A stretch of 64,000 nucleotides of DNA from Lota lota (taxonomy: Eukaryota; Chordata; Actinopteri; Gadiformes; Lotidae). The stretch lies in contig JACYXH010000032.1 of the NCBI GenBank assembly GCA_026745465.1, positions 1-64,000 on the forward strand. The letters run 5' to 3'. Both the position numbers and the translations under genes were made by a program. A model generated the notes under the pieces. That model made no database searches, was not told the DNA's origin, and saw nothing but the letters and a program-made list of their open reading frames with translations. How positions within the stretch are numbered: the first letter of the stretch is position 1; each line of letters opens with the position of its first letter. Below, one piece after another: positions 35,746-46,377 of this stretch.

Positions 35746-36359
35746 CTATGTGTGTTTGTACTGTGTGTGTGTGTGTCTGCGCCACCGCGTGCGCGTGTTC
35801 TTTTTTTCTACAACCGACAGAGACACTGAGGCACCATACCTCCATAACACAAACGCAGGGAGGAGGTCCTCCTGGGTGAAGGTGGACTGGAAGGTGTAGA
35901 TGTGTGTCAGTGTGTCTGAGGACCCTCCTACATCTGGGGACACTCTGTAGAAGGACAGAGTGCCAGCAGGCCGGTCCAGATACACTCCAACTCTGTTAGA
36001 GCCAGCGTGGGGGAGATCTATGACTGTACCTCTAAAGTTGTACCAGGCAGTGTAACGACCATCATGACAATCAAGAATCCTGGACTTGTTGCTCACTCCA
36101 AGCCTGCTGTCATGACCCCCTCCTCTCCTTGTGATTCCTCTGTATGTTACTCCTATATTAACCTTTCCTTCCCACTCTACCTCCCAGTAACAGCGGCCAG
36201 TCAGAGGCTCTCTACACAACACCTGGAACCAGGAGTCAAATCTCTCTGGGTGATCAGGATACGACTGGTCCTCTCCAACCCGCGTCACCTTTCTGTTGTC
36301 CTCAGACAGAGAGAGTTGTCTGTGGGCTGTGTTTGGGTCCAGTGTGAGTTCACAGGCAT
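35746..36359 (-). CDS. NLR2 PRY-SPRY (B30.2) terminal exon
   Basis: Intact B30.2 domain from [20 protein letters not shown] to [11 protein letters not shown] two-base difference from NLR1 just before the expected stop (tctgtcggttgtag against tctgtgtcagttgtag) opens the frame into the adjoining CA/GT microsatellite, adding [20 protein letters not shown] and two more residues before TAG at 35,746-35,748. The conserved core is otherwise the same as NLR1, except for a strikingly divergent stretch of about 31 residues after DSRLG. Confidence 0.9.
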
Positions 36360-39300
36360 CTGACGGGAGAACAAGACATGATTAGCTGCTGAACCATTCT
36401 TCATCATCATCATCATCACTAGTACTGTTCTGTTGCATACTTCTTATTCCTGTGCTTTTTCACGTGCCCTCTACTCTACAAACTAACTTAGAAATACAAA
36501 TAATACTATAGTGGAATAGTGTGCTATGGGTTTTAGATTAAAGTTAATAACAAATCCCATGTGTGTGTGAGTGGCTGTCCCAATCAAAACATTGAAACCA
36601 AGGAAAATGTATAAACTGCATTTACTCCCTCAATATTTACACTACATCGAAATGTTCAGCATGATGAGCTAATTACTCAAATTAAATATCTAAGCAATAC
36701 TTATTAAGATATTAAACTTTTGGATTTCCCAATACACATACATTGCACTCAACCTTCAAAGGGAAACTTGCGTGAACAACAGACTGAACAAGCTGGAAAA
36801 TAACTGTTGGAGCCATATAACTGGTTCATACATACTATATATACATAGACATGTACTCATACATACTATATATACATAGACATGTACTCATACATACACG
36901 TACATACTATATATACATAGACATGTATTCATACATACACGTACATACTATATATACATAGACATGTACTCATTCATACACATACACACTATATATACAT
37001 AGACATGTACTCATACATACACATACATACTATATATACATAGACATGTACTCATTCATACACGTAAATACTAGACATACATAAACACAGGTAAACATAG
37101 CTACACATACGTATACACAAGTACACATTTGAATGAATGGACATTAACTCCTGCTGTGTGGATGGACTTTCCATCTCAATAGTTAGTGTGTGTTGTGATG
37201 AATCTAACTAAACACTTACACTTCTTTAGAGCTGGTTCCAGCCTCCACACTCCACCGTGCTCCACCCTGGGGGGGAAACAAAGTGAGAGCAGCATGTTGA
37301 AACATTCACCTTCATCATCTCCTGTCTCATCACTTTCTACACAACATGAGTTCCAGCTGTGTTTTCAAACCACTTCATCTAGCAGCTGGTTGAATCCTTG
37401 TAGGAGACATTGTCCCTGAGTGGTGAGCTGTCCTCTCCATACCTGAGAGTGTCCAGTCTCCAGCGTGGATCCTCCAGTCCAGCAGAGAGCAGCGTAACTC
37501 CTGAGTCTCCTGGGTGATTGTAGCTCAGGTCCAGCTCTCTCAGATGGGAGGGGTTGGCGCTCAGAGCTGAGGCCAGAGAAGCACAGCCTTCCTGTGTGAC
37601 CATGCAGCCAGACAAGCTACACACACACACAAACACACACAATTAATAAAGTGTATTCATTCCATATGGAGGACCACTAAAAGCTTTATTGATACTCTGG
37701 ATGTGAAACAGGATCTTAAACAAATGCTTCTTTCTCAATAGCTACAACTCAAATTCGATATTGTTCTGTTAGAGTCAGGAGAAGTCTGCTGTGTTTGGTA
37801 TGCTAACACCGTTTCTCCACAAGTTCTAACATTGTGTAGAACCAGGGAGTGTTTTGTCAACAGGGAAAAGAGCAACAGAAATGCATTGGACATGAGCAGC
37901 ACTTACACCAAACTAATACGATGTTAATAAAGGACATCTTTAATGTTCCATATGAATCACTATACCACGGCCAGTGATGTTCTAGTGGTGAGGTGTGCAT
38001 TATATTCAGATCACAGCACGGCTAGAGCCTCATCACCTTGTCTACACTAATGACAACTCCTCAGCTAACATCAGCTGGCCAGAGTTACATAAGATATAAC
38101 ATACATAACATACTAGCAGTTAACAGGACAGCAACCCCTAACCCTAACATCAGCTGGCCAGAGTTACATAACATATAACATACATAACATACTAGCAGTT
38201 AACAGGACAGCAACCCCTAACCCTCACATCAGCTGGCCAGAGTTACATAACATATAACATACATAACATACTAGCAGTTAACAGGACAGTAACCCCTAAC
38301 CCTCACATCAGCTGGCCAGAGTTACATAACATATAACATACATAACATACTAGCAGTTAACAGGACAGTAACCCCTAACCCTAACCCTCACATCAGCTGG
38401 CCAGAGTTACATAACATATAACATACATAACATACTAGCAGTTAACAGGACAGCAACCCCTAACCCTCACATCAGCTGGCCAGAGTTACATAACATATAA
38501 CATACATAACATACTAGCAGTTAACAGGACACCAACCCCTAACCCTCACATCAGCTGGCCAGAGTTACATAACATATAACATACATAACATACTAGCAGT
38601 TAACAGGACAGCAACCCCTAACCCTAACCCTCACATCAGCTGGCCAGAGTTACATAACATATAACATACATAACATACTAGCAGTTAACAGGACAGCAAC
38701 CCCTAACCCTCACATCAGCTGGTGTCAAGTAATGTTGATTCATCGGTGTCCAGATATATTAGAAGGTATGGGGCGTAAGGGATGTCTGGTATACAGTAGT
38801 TAGGGGCTGGGCGAATCTCCTCACCAGCTTGTTCACAACCGTTACAGGACAACAAGCTTCACATAGTGACGGATCTAACACTGGCCAGCGTTACATAACA
38901 TATAACATACATAACATACTAGCAGTTAACAGGACAGCAACCCCTAACCCTAACATCAGCTGGCCAGAGTTACATAACATATAACATACATAACATACTA
39001 GCAGTTAACAGGACAGCAACCCCTAACCCTAACCCTCACATCAGCTGGCCAGAGTTACATAACATATAACATACATAACATACTAGCAGTTAACAGGACA
39101 GCAACCCCTAACCCTCACATCAGCTGGCCAGAGTTACATAACATATAACATACATAACATACTAGCAGTTAACAGGACAGAACCCCTAACCCTAACCCTC
39201 ACATCAGCTGGCCAGAGTTACATAACATATAACATACATAACATACTAGCAGTTAACAGGACAGCAACCCCTAACCCTCACATCAGCTGGCCAGAGTTAC

Positions 39301-42300
39301 ATAACTTATAACATACATAACATACTAGCAGTTAACAGGACAGCAAACATAAAGAACTAAACAATAACAATCTTGTTGAAATCAGTGATCCTCTAAAGTT
39401 ATGTCAGTACTGTGATGTTGGCATCCTCACTGACACGGTGAACCTAGCTTCTAGATGAATAATGATGCTGCATCGTGTCGGGGGATCTTAGTCTGTGTCG
39501 TGTGTTGTTTTTCCATAACAGCCCACCTAGTCGTGGATCATCCCTTACATATTAAACAAGCCCAAAGACACAGTTTGAAGAAGAGGCTGATAACTGACCT
39601 GAGAGTTTCCAGTGTACAGTGTGGACTCCCCAGTCCAGCAGAGAGCAGCTTCACTCCTGAATCCTGCACATCATTGGTACTCAGGTCCAGCTCTCTTAGA
39701 CTAGAGGAGTTGGAGCTGAGAACTGAGGCCAGAGCTTCACAGCATCTCTCTGACAGATGACAGACATTCAGCCTTCATACAAGATAAACACAACATGTTA
39801 GGAACTGGGATTAATGTTTTAGTTGAAATTTGTTATTAGACATGTTTTAGTAGTTTAACTAAACGTCAATTCAGTAGATCTTCAAAATATGACTTAGAGG
39901 TCAGATAACTAAAGATTCAATAAAACAGTTCTAAGAAGAAGCTGTTATTCAACTTTACTAAACAACTCTAAAGTTCACCTTACTGTCTGACTACGTGATT
40001 ATGAGTAGAATAGGAATGTAATAAAACATAGTCATTATACCATCATTAACACACTGAGTATAACGTTGTGGGAGTGTGTGTTTATGATGGCTGGTTTAAG
40101 CAGCCTCACCTGGCCCGAGTCAGACTGACTGGACTCTGGGGCTGGGTGAGGCTGCACACCTGTTGCACATTAAGCAATCAGTGTGCACAGGTTAAACCAG
40201 CCACCACCACACACACTCAGGGAGAGCTCTCCGGCATGGCAGCATGGAGCACCATCTGCATGTCTCATTCCATTCAACCTTAACAATAAACCGGGATTCA
40301 ACATCACCACCCTGTGTCCATTCGTTTGGAGGAGCCCAAGGAAAGTCACCTAGGTGGAGTATGGGAGCCACCTAGGTGGCGTGTAGTATTGGACATTGCT
40401 ACAAACGTACACCTTATACTGTCATGGCAACACAACTAGAATTAGATTGAAGTCTTTTGTTTAATAAAATGAGTGGTAATGGCGCTGCGATGCATGCAAA
40501 CTGCCAAGGTTTAGTTCAGTGCTGGAAGTTAAAGAGCGGCTGTATTGTGGGCCGGTGTGAGCGCTCTATTTGGAAACACGACCCACTTAAGTTCCACTGA
40601 AGACGCGCTGCTTTGATCAGAAAACTAAAAAACGTTGTTGTGTACTTTTTGCAAAGTTTCAATGGAATTGCATTGCAGCACTAGAACTATTCAAGAGCAT
40701 GTGAAGAAATGCACTATTCTGGAGGACCCAGAAAATAAAAAAAATCCTAGTTGTAGTATATTAGCCAATGAGCAGCCGGTTATTATTAGTAGGTATTTGA
40801 TTTAGGAGGAAGAGGAGGAAGAGTTGGTTGGTGAGGAAAGAGATGTCTGGCGCTGTCGGTAAAAATAGAAAAAGACCCCCTATGCAATCAAACCATTTGA
40901 CAACTTATTTAAAGTGAGTGAATCTGACACAGATGGATGGTATGTGACCAAAGACATCTTCACTTCTAATAAAGGGGTGCAACCAAATTTGTTAGGGTGC
41001 CACCAAATGAAAAAGTTAGTGCCACCAGTGCCACCAGTAGAAAATGTGCCTTGAGCCATGAGGATATATTTTACTTATTTATTTACACCTGTTAACTTTC
41101 TGGGTGTGAATCTGTTTCAATTTCCTCTTACATGGAACTTGTGGTGTAACCGTTGAGTAAAACTAACCTGAGAGTTTCCAGTGTACAGTGTGGACTCCCC
41201 AGTCCAGCAGAGAGCAGCTTCACTCCTGAATCCTGCACATCATTGGTACTCAGGTCCAGCTCTCTCAGACTAGAGGAGTTGGAGCTGAGAACTGAGGCCA
41301 GAGCTTCACAGCATCTCTCTGACAGATGACAGCCATTCAGCCTTCACACAAAACAAACAAACATTTATTTTTTCATAAGGAAGGAATTGTGTTGAAATCT
41401 TTTATTAGAATATTTTTAATTAGTTTAAAAATATTAACTAAATCACTAGATCTCTTAATGTTAATTTTGCATTGGGTGTAAAATGTTAAATAGTTGTTTG
41501 GTTGTGTTAGAATTTTACTTTTATATTCTAGTAGTATGTACATTGTGTTGTGTATTGTAAAACATGTTATTAGTACAACAACAAATATGTTTTGTATGTT
41601 ATTATAACTTTTATATATTGTATATTGTGTTGTGTGTATTATAATACATGTTATGAACCTACAGAGATGTTTTGGAGTTTTTGTATACTATTGTAATTTT
41701 TATATTCTATTATACATATTGTGTGTATTGTAATATATGTTATCAATAAACCTACAGAGATGTTCTGGTGGCTTTGACCACTGGCAGCAGCCTCAGAAGA
41801 CCCTCCTCTGAAGCAGAGTATTTCTTCAGGTCAAACACGTCCAGCTCCTCTTCTGGTGACAGTAAGATGAAGACCAGAGCTGACCACTGAGCAGGAGAGA
41901 GAGATTCTTCAGAGAGACGTCCTGATGTCAGGTACTGTTGGATCTCCTCCACTAGAGAATGGTCATTCAGCTCATTCAGACAGTGGAACAGATTTATGCT
42001 TCTCTCCGGACAGAGATCTCCACCTATCTTCTCCTTGATGTAAGACACTGTTCCCTTATTGATCAGTGAACTACTTCCTGTCCGTCCCAGCAGACCTCGT
42101 AGCAGAATCTGATTGGTCTCCAGAGAGAGGCCCAGGAGGAAGCGGAGGAACAAGTCCAGGTGTCCGTTCTCACTCTGTAAGGCCTTGTCCACAGCACTCT
42201 GGTAGAGGTTGGGTTTCTTTCTAACAATATTAGACCACAGGGATCGTAGTTGTCCTGAGAGCAGATTGACACCAGTGTCGTTGAAGGACAGAAAGACATA

Positions 42301-45300
42301 AAGGGCAGCCAGAAACTCCTGGATGCTCAAATGGACAAAGCAGAACACCTTGTCCTGGTACAGCCCACACTCCTCTTTAAAGATCTGGGTGAACACTCCT
42401 GTGTACTCTGAGGCTGCTCTGATATCAATGCCACACTCTGCCAGGTCTGCCTCGTAGAAGATCAGGTTGCCATTCTCCAGCTGGTTAAAAGCCAGTTTAC
42501 CAAGAGAAACAATGATCTTCCTGTTCTCTGAACTCCAGTTGGGATCTGTTTCAGCTCTCCCATGATACTTCCTTTCCCCCTGTATGGACTGAACCCTCAG
42601 GAAGTGGATGTACATCTGAGTCACGGTCTTGGGCATCTCTTCTCCTGTCTGTAATGTTTTGAAGAAGTCCTCCAGAACTGTAGCAGAGATCCAACAGAAG
42701 ACTGGGATGTGACACATGATGTGGAGGCTTCGTGATGTCTTGACGTGGGAGATGATTGTGCTGGCCTGTGTCTCCTCTCTGAATCTCTTCCTGAAGTACT
42801 CCTCCTTCTGTGGGTCGGTGAACCCTCTCACCTCTGTCACAATGCCAACACACTCAGCTGGAATCTGATTGGCTGCCGCAGGGCGTGTGGTTATCCAGAT
42901 GCGAGCGGAGGGTAGCAGGTCGCCCCTGATGAGGTTTGTCAGCAGCACGTCCACCGAGGTTGGCTCTGTGACATCAGTCCAGATCTGGTTGTTCTGGAAG
43001 TCCAGAGGAAGTCGACACTCATCCAGACCATCCAAGATGATGACAACTTGAAACCGGTCGTATCTGCAGATTCCTGCTTCTTTGGTCTCAATAAAGAAGT
43101 GATGAAGAAGTTCCACTAAGCTAAACTCTTTCCCTTTCAGTAAATTCAGCTCTCTGAAAGTGAAGAGAAATGTGAAGTGTATGTCGTGGTTGGCTTTGCC
43201 TTCAGCCCAGTCCAGAGTGAACTTGTGTGTTAAGACAGTTTTACCAATGCCGGCCACTCCAGTAGTCATTATTGTTCTGATTGGTTGATCTTGTCCAGGT
43301 AAGGGTTTAAAGATGTCATCACATTTGATTGGTGTTTCCACCTTGGCTGGTTTCCTGGAAGCTGTTTCAATCAGTCTGACCTCATGTTCCCTGTTGACCT
43401 CTCCACTGCCTCTCTCTGTGATGAAGAGCTCTGTGTAGAAGTCATTCAGAGGTGTTGGCTGTCCTGCTTTAGCGATTCCCTCAAACAAACACCTGAACTT
43501 CTCCTTCATATGAGACTTGATTTTATGTTGGCACACACACACTAAATGAGAAAACAACAGAAGACATCAGTTAATGGATGGTGACATCAGTGGAAACATG
43601 TCAATATTTCCTGTAAAATGATTAACTTCATGATATTTAGTGGATTCATTAAAGTTTTTCAGGATTATTTCAATATTTACACAGCAATATAATTGGTCTA
43701 AACGTAGTAATAATGATAGTGAATCAGTGGAAAGCGACTTGCTATGCTGATATAAGAAGATAGTGTTGCATCTCTTCCACTTAGTTATTCTGCTGTTGAT
43801 CTGCAGTGTAATGTTTAACATTCTTTAACCTGATACCCCACAATAACCCTACATATCTGGATCAAACCATTTAACCTGATACCCCCACAATAACACTATA
43901 TATCTGGATCAAACCATTTAACATGATACCCCCACAATAACCCTACATATCTGGATCAAACCATTTAACCCCCAAGAGGAAAGATATCTCCACATTAAAG
44001 AGTTAGAAATGTAGAAATCTCACCTTATGTAATTTAGTCTGAACTGTGCAAAAAAAAGAGTTTCATACTGCTCTTCAAAATAAGTATTTATTCTCTGTTT
44101 TTAAGATAAGAGTATCTTCTGCCCTTCAAAAATATTTGTCCTCTCTCTTCAAAATAACAGTATCTTACCGGCCCACAGTGTGTCGGCCAGTTCCTCCTGG
44201 TTCATCTCCATCAGGCAGAGCTTTGTGATGTCTACCACTCCCTCTATGGCGCGCCTCCTCTGCTCCTCGTTCTGATCATCCACCTCCTCCTCCCTCTGAC
44301 TCTCTGAGCATTGTGGGTAATCTGGGAAGAGAACCCTCCAGAGCTTCTTCAGCTCCTTATCTAGAAAAGCATGTGCGTTCTCCTCAGCCCTCTGCAACAG
44401 AACAAACATCAAGGAGAACTTTACTCTGAACTAACTGAGGACATCAGAAGCATCTGTCCTAGATTCACGTCCCGCTGGTCTAAAGAGGGAAGCCTGGAGA
44501 CTATTAGCACCACAAGAGATGCTTTTTAATGTTCATGTAGAGCTAAAGTCAAATATCTTGTTGGACATTTACACACCTTGATCAGCTCTGTTTGACGCTG
44601 CTGTACAGACTGAGCACTGGTAACCTTTGACCTCTCCTGGTATTGTCTGTGGAGAACACACACATATACACACACAATCTATTGTATTATTCCTGACTTG
44701 TAAACATCAGTATTGATAGTCTAATAAAAACCAACTAGTCTGTTTTCATCGTCTGTTTTAAACGGCTACCTCTTCTTTCTGGATGGGCGTCCATCTTTAA
44801 AGTGAGGAGGTCTATCCATAGACCTGTCACTCTTCATGGAGACACAGCTGGGTCCAGGGGAGTCTGCTTTCTCCTGTCTCCTTCTAGAAAAACAAACACC
44901 ATCTTGAAGTTAGGATTTGTGGATGTCGTTTCATTTGATCATTTATTGCAGGGCTACTCAACTACCTTCTCATGAGGGTCAGATTATTGAAATGGAAATA
45001 CAAGGGGTCTGAAAATGAAGTTATGGCATTAAAGCATTTACATGTTGCCACAAAAAAACACTAAACACCCTTCATACTGTGTTTACTCACAATGTGTTTA
45101 GCTAGGATAGGGCAGTCAGTTTATACATTTCTACACAGACCTGTGTAATTCTTCATGTATTATTTGTTTCAATAAATTACTTCACCTCAAAATATAAATT
45201 CAAAATTGATTAAATAAATCAGGCATTTCGAAATACATTGAACCTTTTGACATTAAACCTGTAAAATCTGCTACAAGTAACCTTATTATTAATTTTATTC

Positions 45301-46374
45301 ATACTATTCAAATCAACAGTCAAAATAAACGGCCTCAGCCATGAATCAATCTAGTACCAAGTGATCATGTGATCGGACATTGGTACTGTTCGGATGGACT
45401 AAATGTTCTTCTTCACCTCATCATCGGTCTCTACAGCATGCGGTCCTGTGAAGGGTTTCTTATTTGGACCAAGAAGCGACACGGAGGGAGGCTATGGTAC
45501 TGGTCTCTGGTTCCCAACAGGACCGGGCCGTTATAGCACCCTCTGGTGGTCGTTCAGAGAGGTTCTGCACTTTGATTCAACCAGCATCAGAACCACCGGG
45601 TGTGTTCCATTGAAGCTGGACTGATGCGTGATTAGGTGCCGTCTCACATTGTGTTCTTCTGTTACTATTATAGCCGTGTTGCAGATCAACATATGGGCTT
45701 TGGTCCTTCATTACTAAACTCATATTTCACAGTCCAATCCTCCTTTAAATGTCGAGTTTCATTGTCTAACTTTAACCTTTCCAATGTGGACAACCACTTT
45801 TTAGCTCTGGAAACGCTTTGCCACAGCAGAGACAGACGTTGGCCCACGCACAGAGAGGGCGGGTCTTAGGGGCGGGACAAAGTGGATACAACTTTTTCCT
45901 ATCGGAGGAAATTGAACTGGCTCTAATTCTTGCACAGAAACAGCTTTCTCCTGGGGGTAATTGATTCTGATTGTTTATGTTCTGATAAATTATCGGCGGG
46001 CCGGATCAAGATGATCAGCAGGCCGCTAGTTGAATAGCCCTGATTTATTGGCTGAATCCTCACCTTTCCTTAGAAGGTTGCTGATTTCCATCTTTAAGGT
46101 CAGGAGGATGATCCATAGAGCTGTCACTCTCCGTGGAGACACAGCTGGGTCCAGGGGAGTCTGCTCTCTCCTGCTGCTCTGGGCTTCAACACAACACACA
46201 CACAGCTTTTACTCAGACTAATGATGGAGTCATGATACATCACTGCTGAGCTCTGAGATGGACAACAGTCACAGACAGTGAGAGATCCTCTTCTTACCTC
46301 TTAGCTTTGCTCTGGCGGCCATGTTCCCCAGACAGAGTGGTTTTAGAGGTAGGACCCCTCCTCTCTCTCCTCAT
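35746..46374 (-). CDS. NLR2: complete FISNA-NACHT-LRR-B30.2 gene
   Basis: Eleven exons on the minus strand: 46298-46374, 46064-46183, 44770-44883, 44577-44646, 44169-44391, 41756-43541, 41168-41341, 39599-39772, 37443-37616, 37220-37266 and 35746-36359. All splice sites and phases agree; the total is 3573 nt, 1190 residues. Order: basic/acidic N-terminal exons (1-127), helical segment (128-201), FISNA-NACHT-helical exon (202-796; Walker A GVAGIGKT about 296-303, Walker [10 protein letters not shown] about 370), three LRR exons (797-970), linker, and B30.2 (987-1190). Family knowledge makes it a cytosolic innate sensor. The first ATG (46,378) is out of frame because a G-run is two bases shorter than in NLR3. 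The second ATG four bases later restores the frame and is taken as the start. The C-terminus runs about 20 residues past the NLR1 stop. Confidence 0.9.
36825..37085. repeat. Minisatellite catagacatgtactcatacat, empty Tc1 site
   Basis: The array is equivalent to 9,640-9,804 plus 11,443-11,620 in NLR1, here uninterrupted by Tc1. Units of about 38-40 bp carry actatatatacatagacatg. Confidence 0.88.
37443..41341 (-). CDS. NLR2 LRR exons
   Basis: 41168-41341 and 39599-39772 are of the common type ([28 protein letters not shown]); 37443-37616 is the divergent last type ([30 protein letters not shown]). Each is 174 nt and symmetrical in phase. NLR1 has one more common-type exon, so copy number has changed since duplication. 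The introns hold a solo LTR, a hAT fragment and a long minisatellite. Confidence 0.92.
38040..39345. repeat. 80-87-bp minisatellite with CCCTAA motifs, about 14 copies
   Basis: The unit contains agcagttaacaggacag, caacccctaaccct (sometimes followed by aaccct) and cacatcagctggccagagtt. Eight copies run to about 38,720 and six from 38,890. The interval 38,722-38,888 is a run of unrelated-looking or garbled sequence. NLR1 has only about 1.7 units. The (CCCTAA)n resemblance is to telomere repeat but only two or three units occur per monomer. Confidence 0.93.
40067..40403. mobile_element. Solo LTR of a retroelement (fossil), 337 bp
   Basis: Begins TG, ends CA, and is flanked by the 5-bp direct repeat AACGT (40,062-40,066 and 40,404-40,408). 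It contains an AATAAA near 40,285. A 5-bp target duplication fits Ty3/gypsy or Copia types; the family cannot be fixed from the LTR alone. It lies in an NLR2 intron and is absent from the matching NLR1 intron, so it is younger than the gene duplication. Confidence 0.85.
40450..41050 (+). mobile_element. hAT-like transposon remnant with BED-type zinc finger
   Basis: On the plus strand near 40,640-40,800 a frame encodes [14 protein letters not shown] then QEHVKKC, the C-x2-C ... H-x4-C pattern of a BED finger as found at the start of hAT transposases. The frame ends at TAG near 40,803, and further short pieces ([16 protein letters not shown]) follow in another frame. No ends or target duplication were found, so it is a fragment. 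It has no counterpart in the matching NLR1 intron. Confidence 0.5.
41560..41755. repeat. Tandem copies of the NACHT exon-intron junction (NLR2)
   Basis: About two units in which acctacagagatgtt (reverse complement of the exon end aacatctctgtaggt) recurs with TA-rich filler. It is the same type of array as behind NLR3 at 63,040-63,540. Confidence 0.75.
41756..43541 (-). CDS. NLR2 FISNA-NACHT exon
   Basis: 1786 nt between tttctcatttag and the gtaggt donor. It encodes [16 protein letters not shown] onward (FISNA), Walker A GVAGIGKT, Walker [12 protein letters not shown] and helical regions through [15 protein letters not shown]. It is shorter than in NLR1 by seven codons, mainly at the basic linker (RKKPNLYQ). 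No frame damage is seen. Confidence 0.94.
43830..43970. repeat. 45-bp minisatellite, about 3 copies
   Basis: Inverted counterpart of 3,735-4,030, with units carrying tacatatctggatcaaacc and acccccacaataaccc. Confidence 0.9.
44949..46042. mobile_element. hAT-type DNA transposon, 1,094 bp, with 8-bp target duplication
   Basis: Ends CAGGGCTACTCAACTA and TAGTTGAATAGCCCTG are inverted repeats, flanked by the direct 8-bp duplication ATTTATTG (44,941-44,948 and 46,043-46,050). These are hAT hallmarks. No transposase was recognised inside, so it is non-autonomous or internally deleted. On the minus strand near 45,790-45,850 a piece reads [12 protein letters not shown], and near 45,620 [10 protein letters not shown], reminiscent of C2H2 zinc-finger coding DNA. 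It sits in an NLR2 intron. Confidence 0.92.
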
Positions 46375-46377
46375 TCA

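Noticed and set aside
38080-39345. True interstitial telomere
   Set aside because: Only two or three CCCTAA units occur per monomer, inside an intronic minisatellite.
40067-40403. Complete LTR retrotransposon in NLR2
   Set aside because: Only one LTR with its target duplication is present and no internal region.
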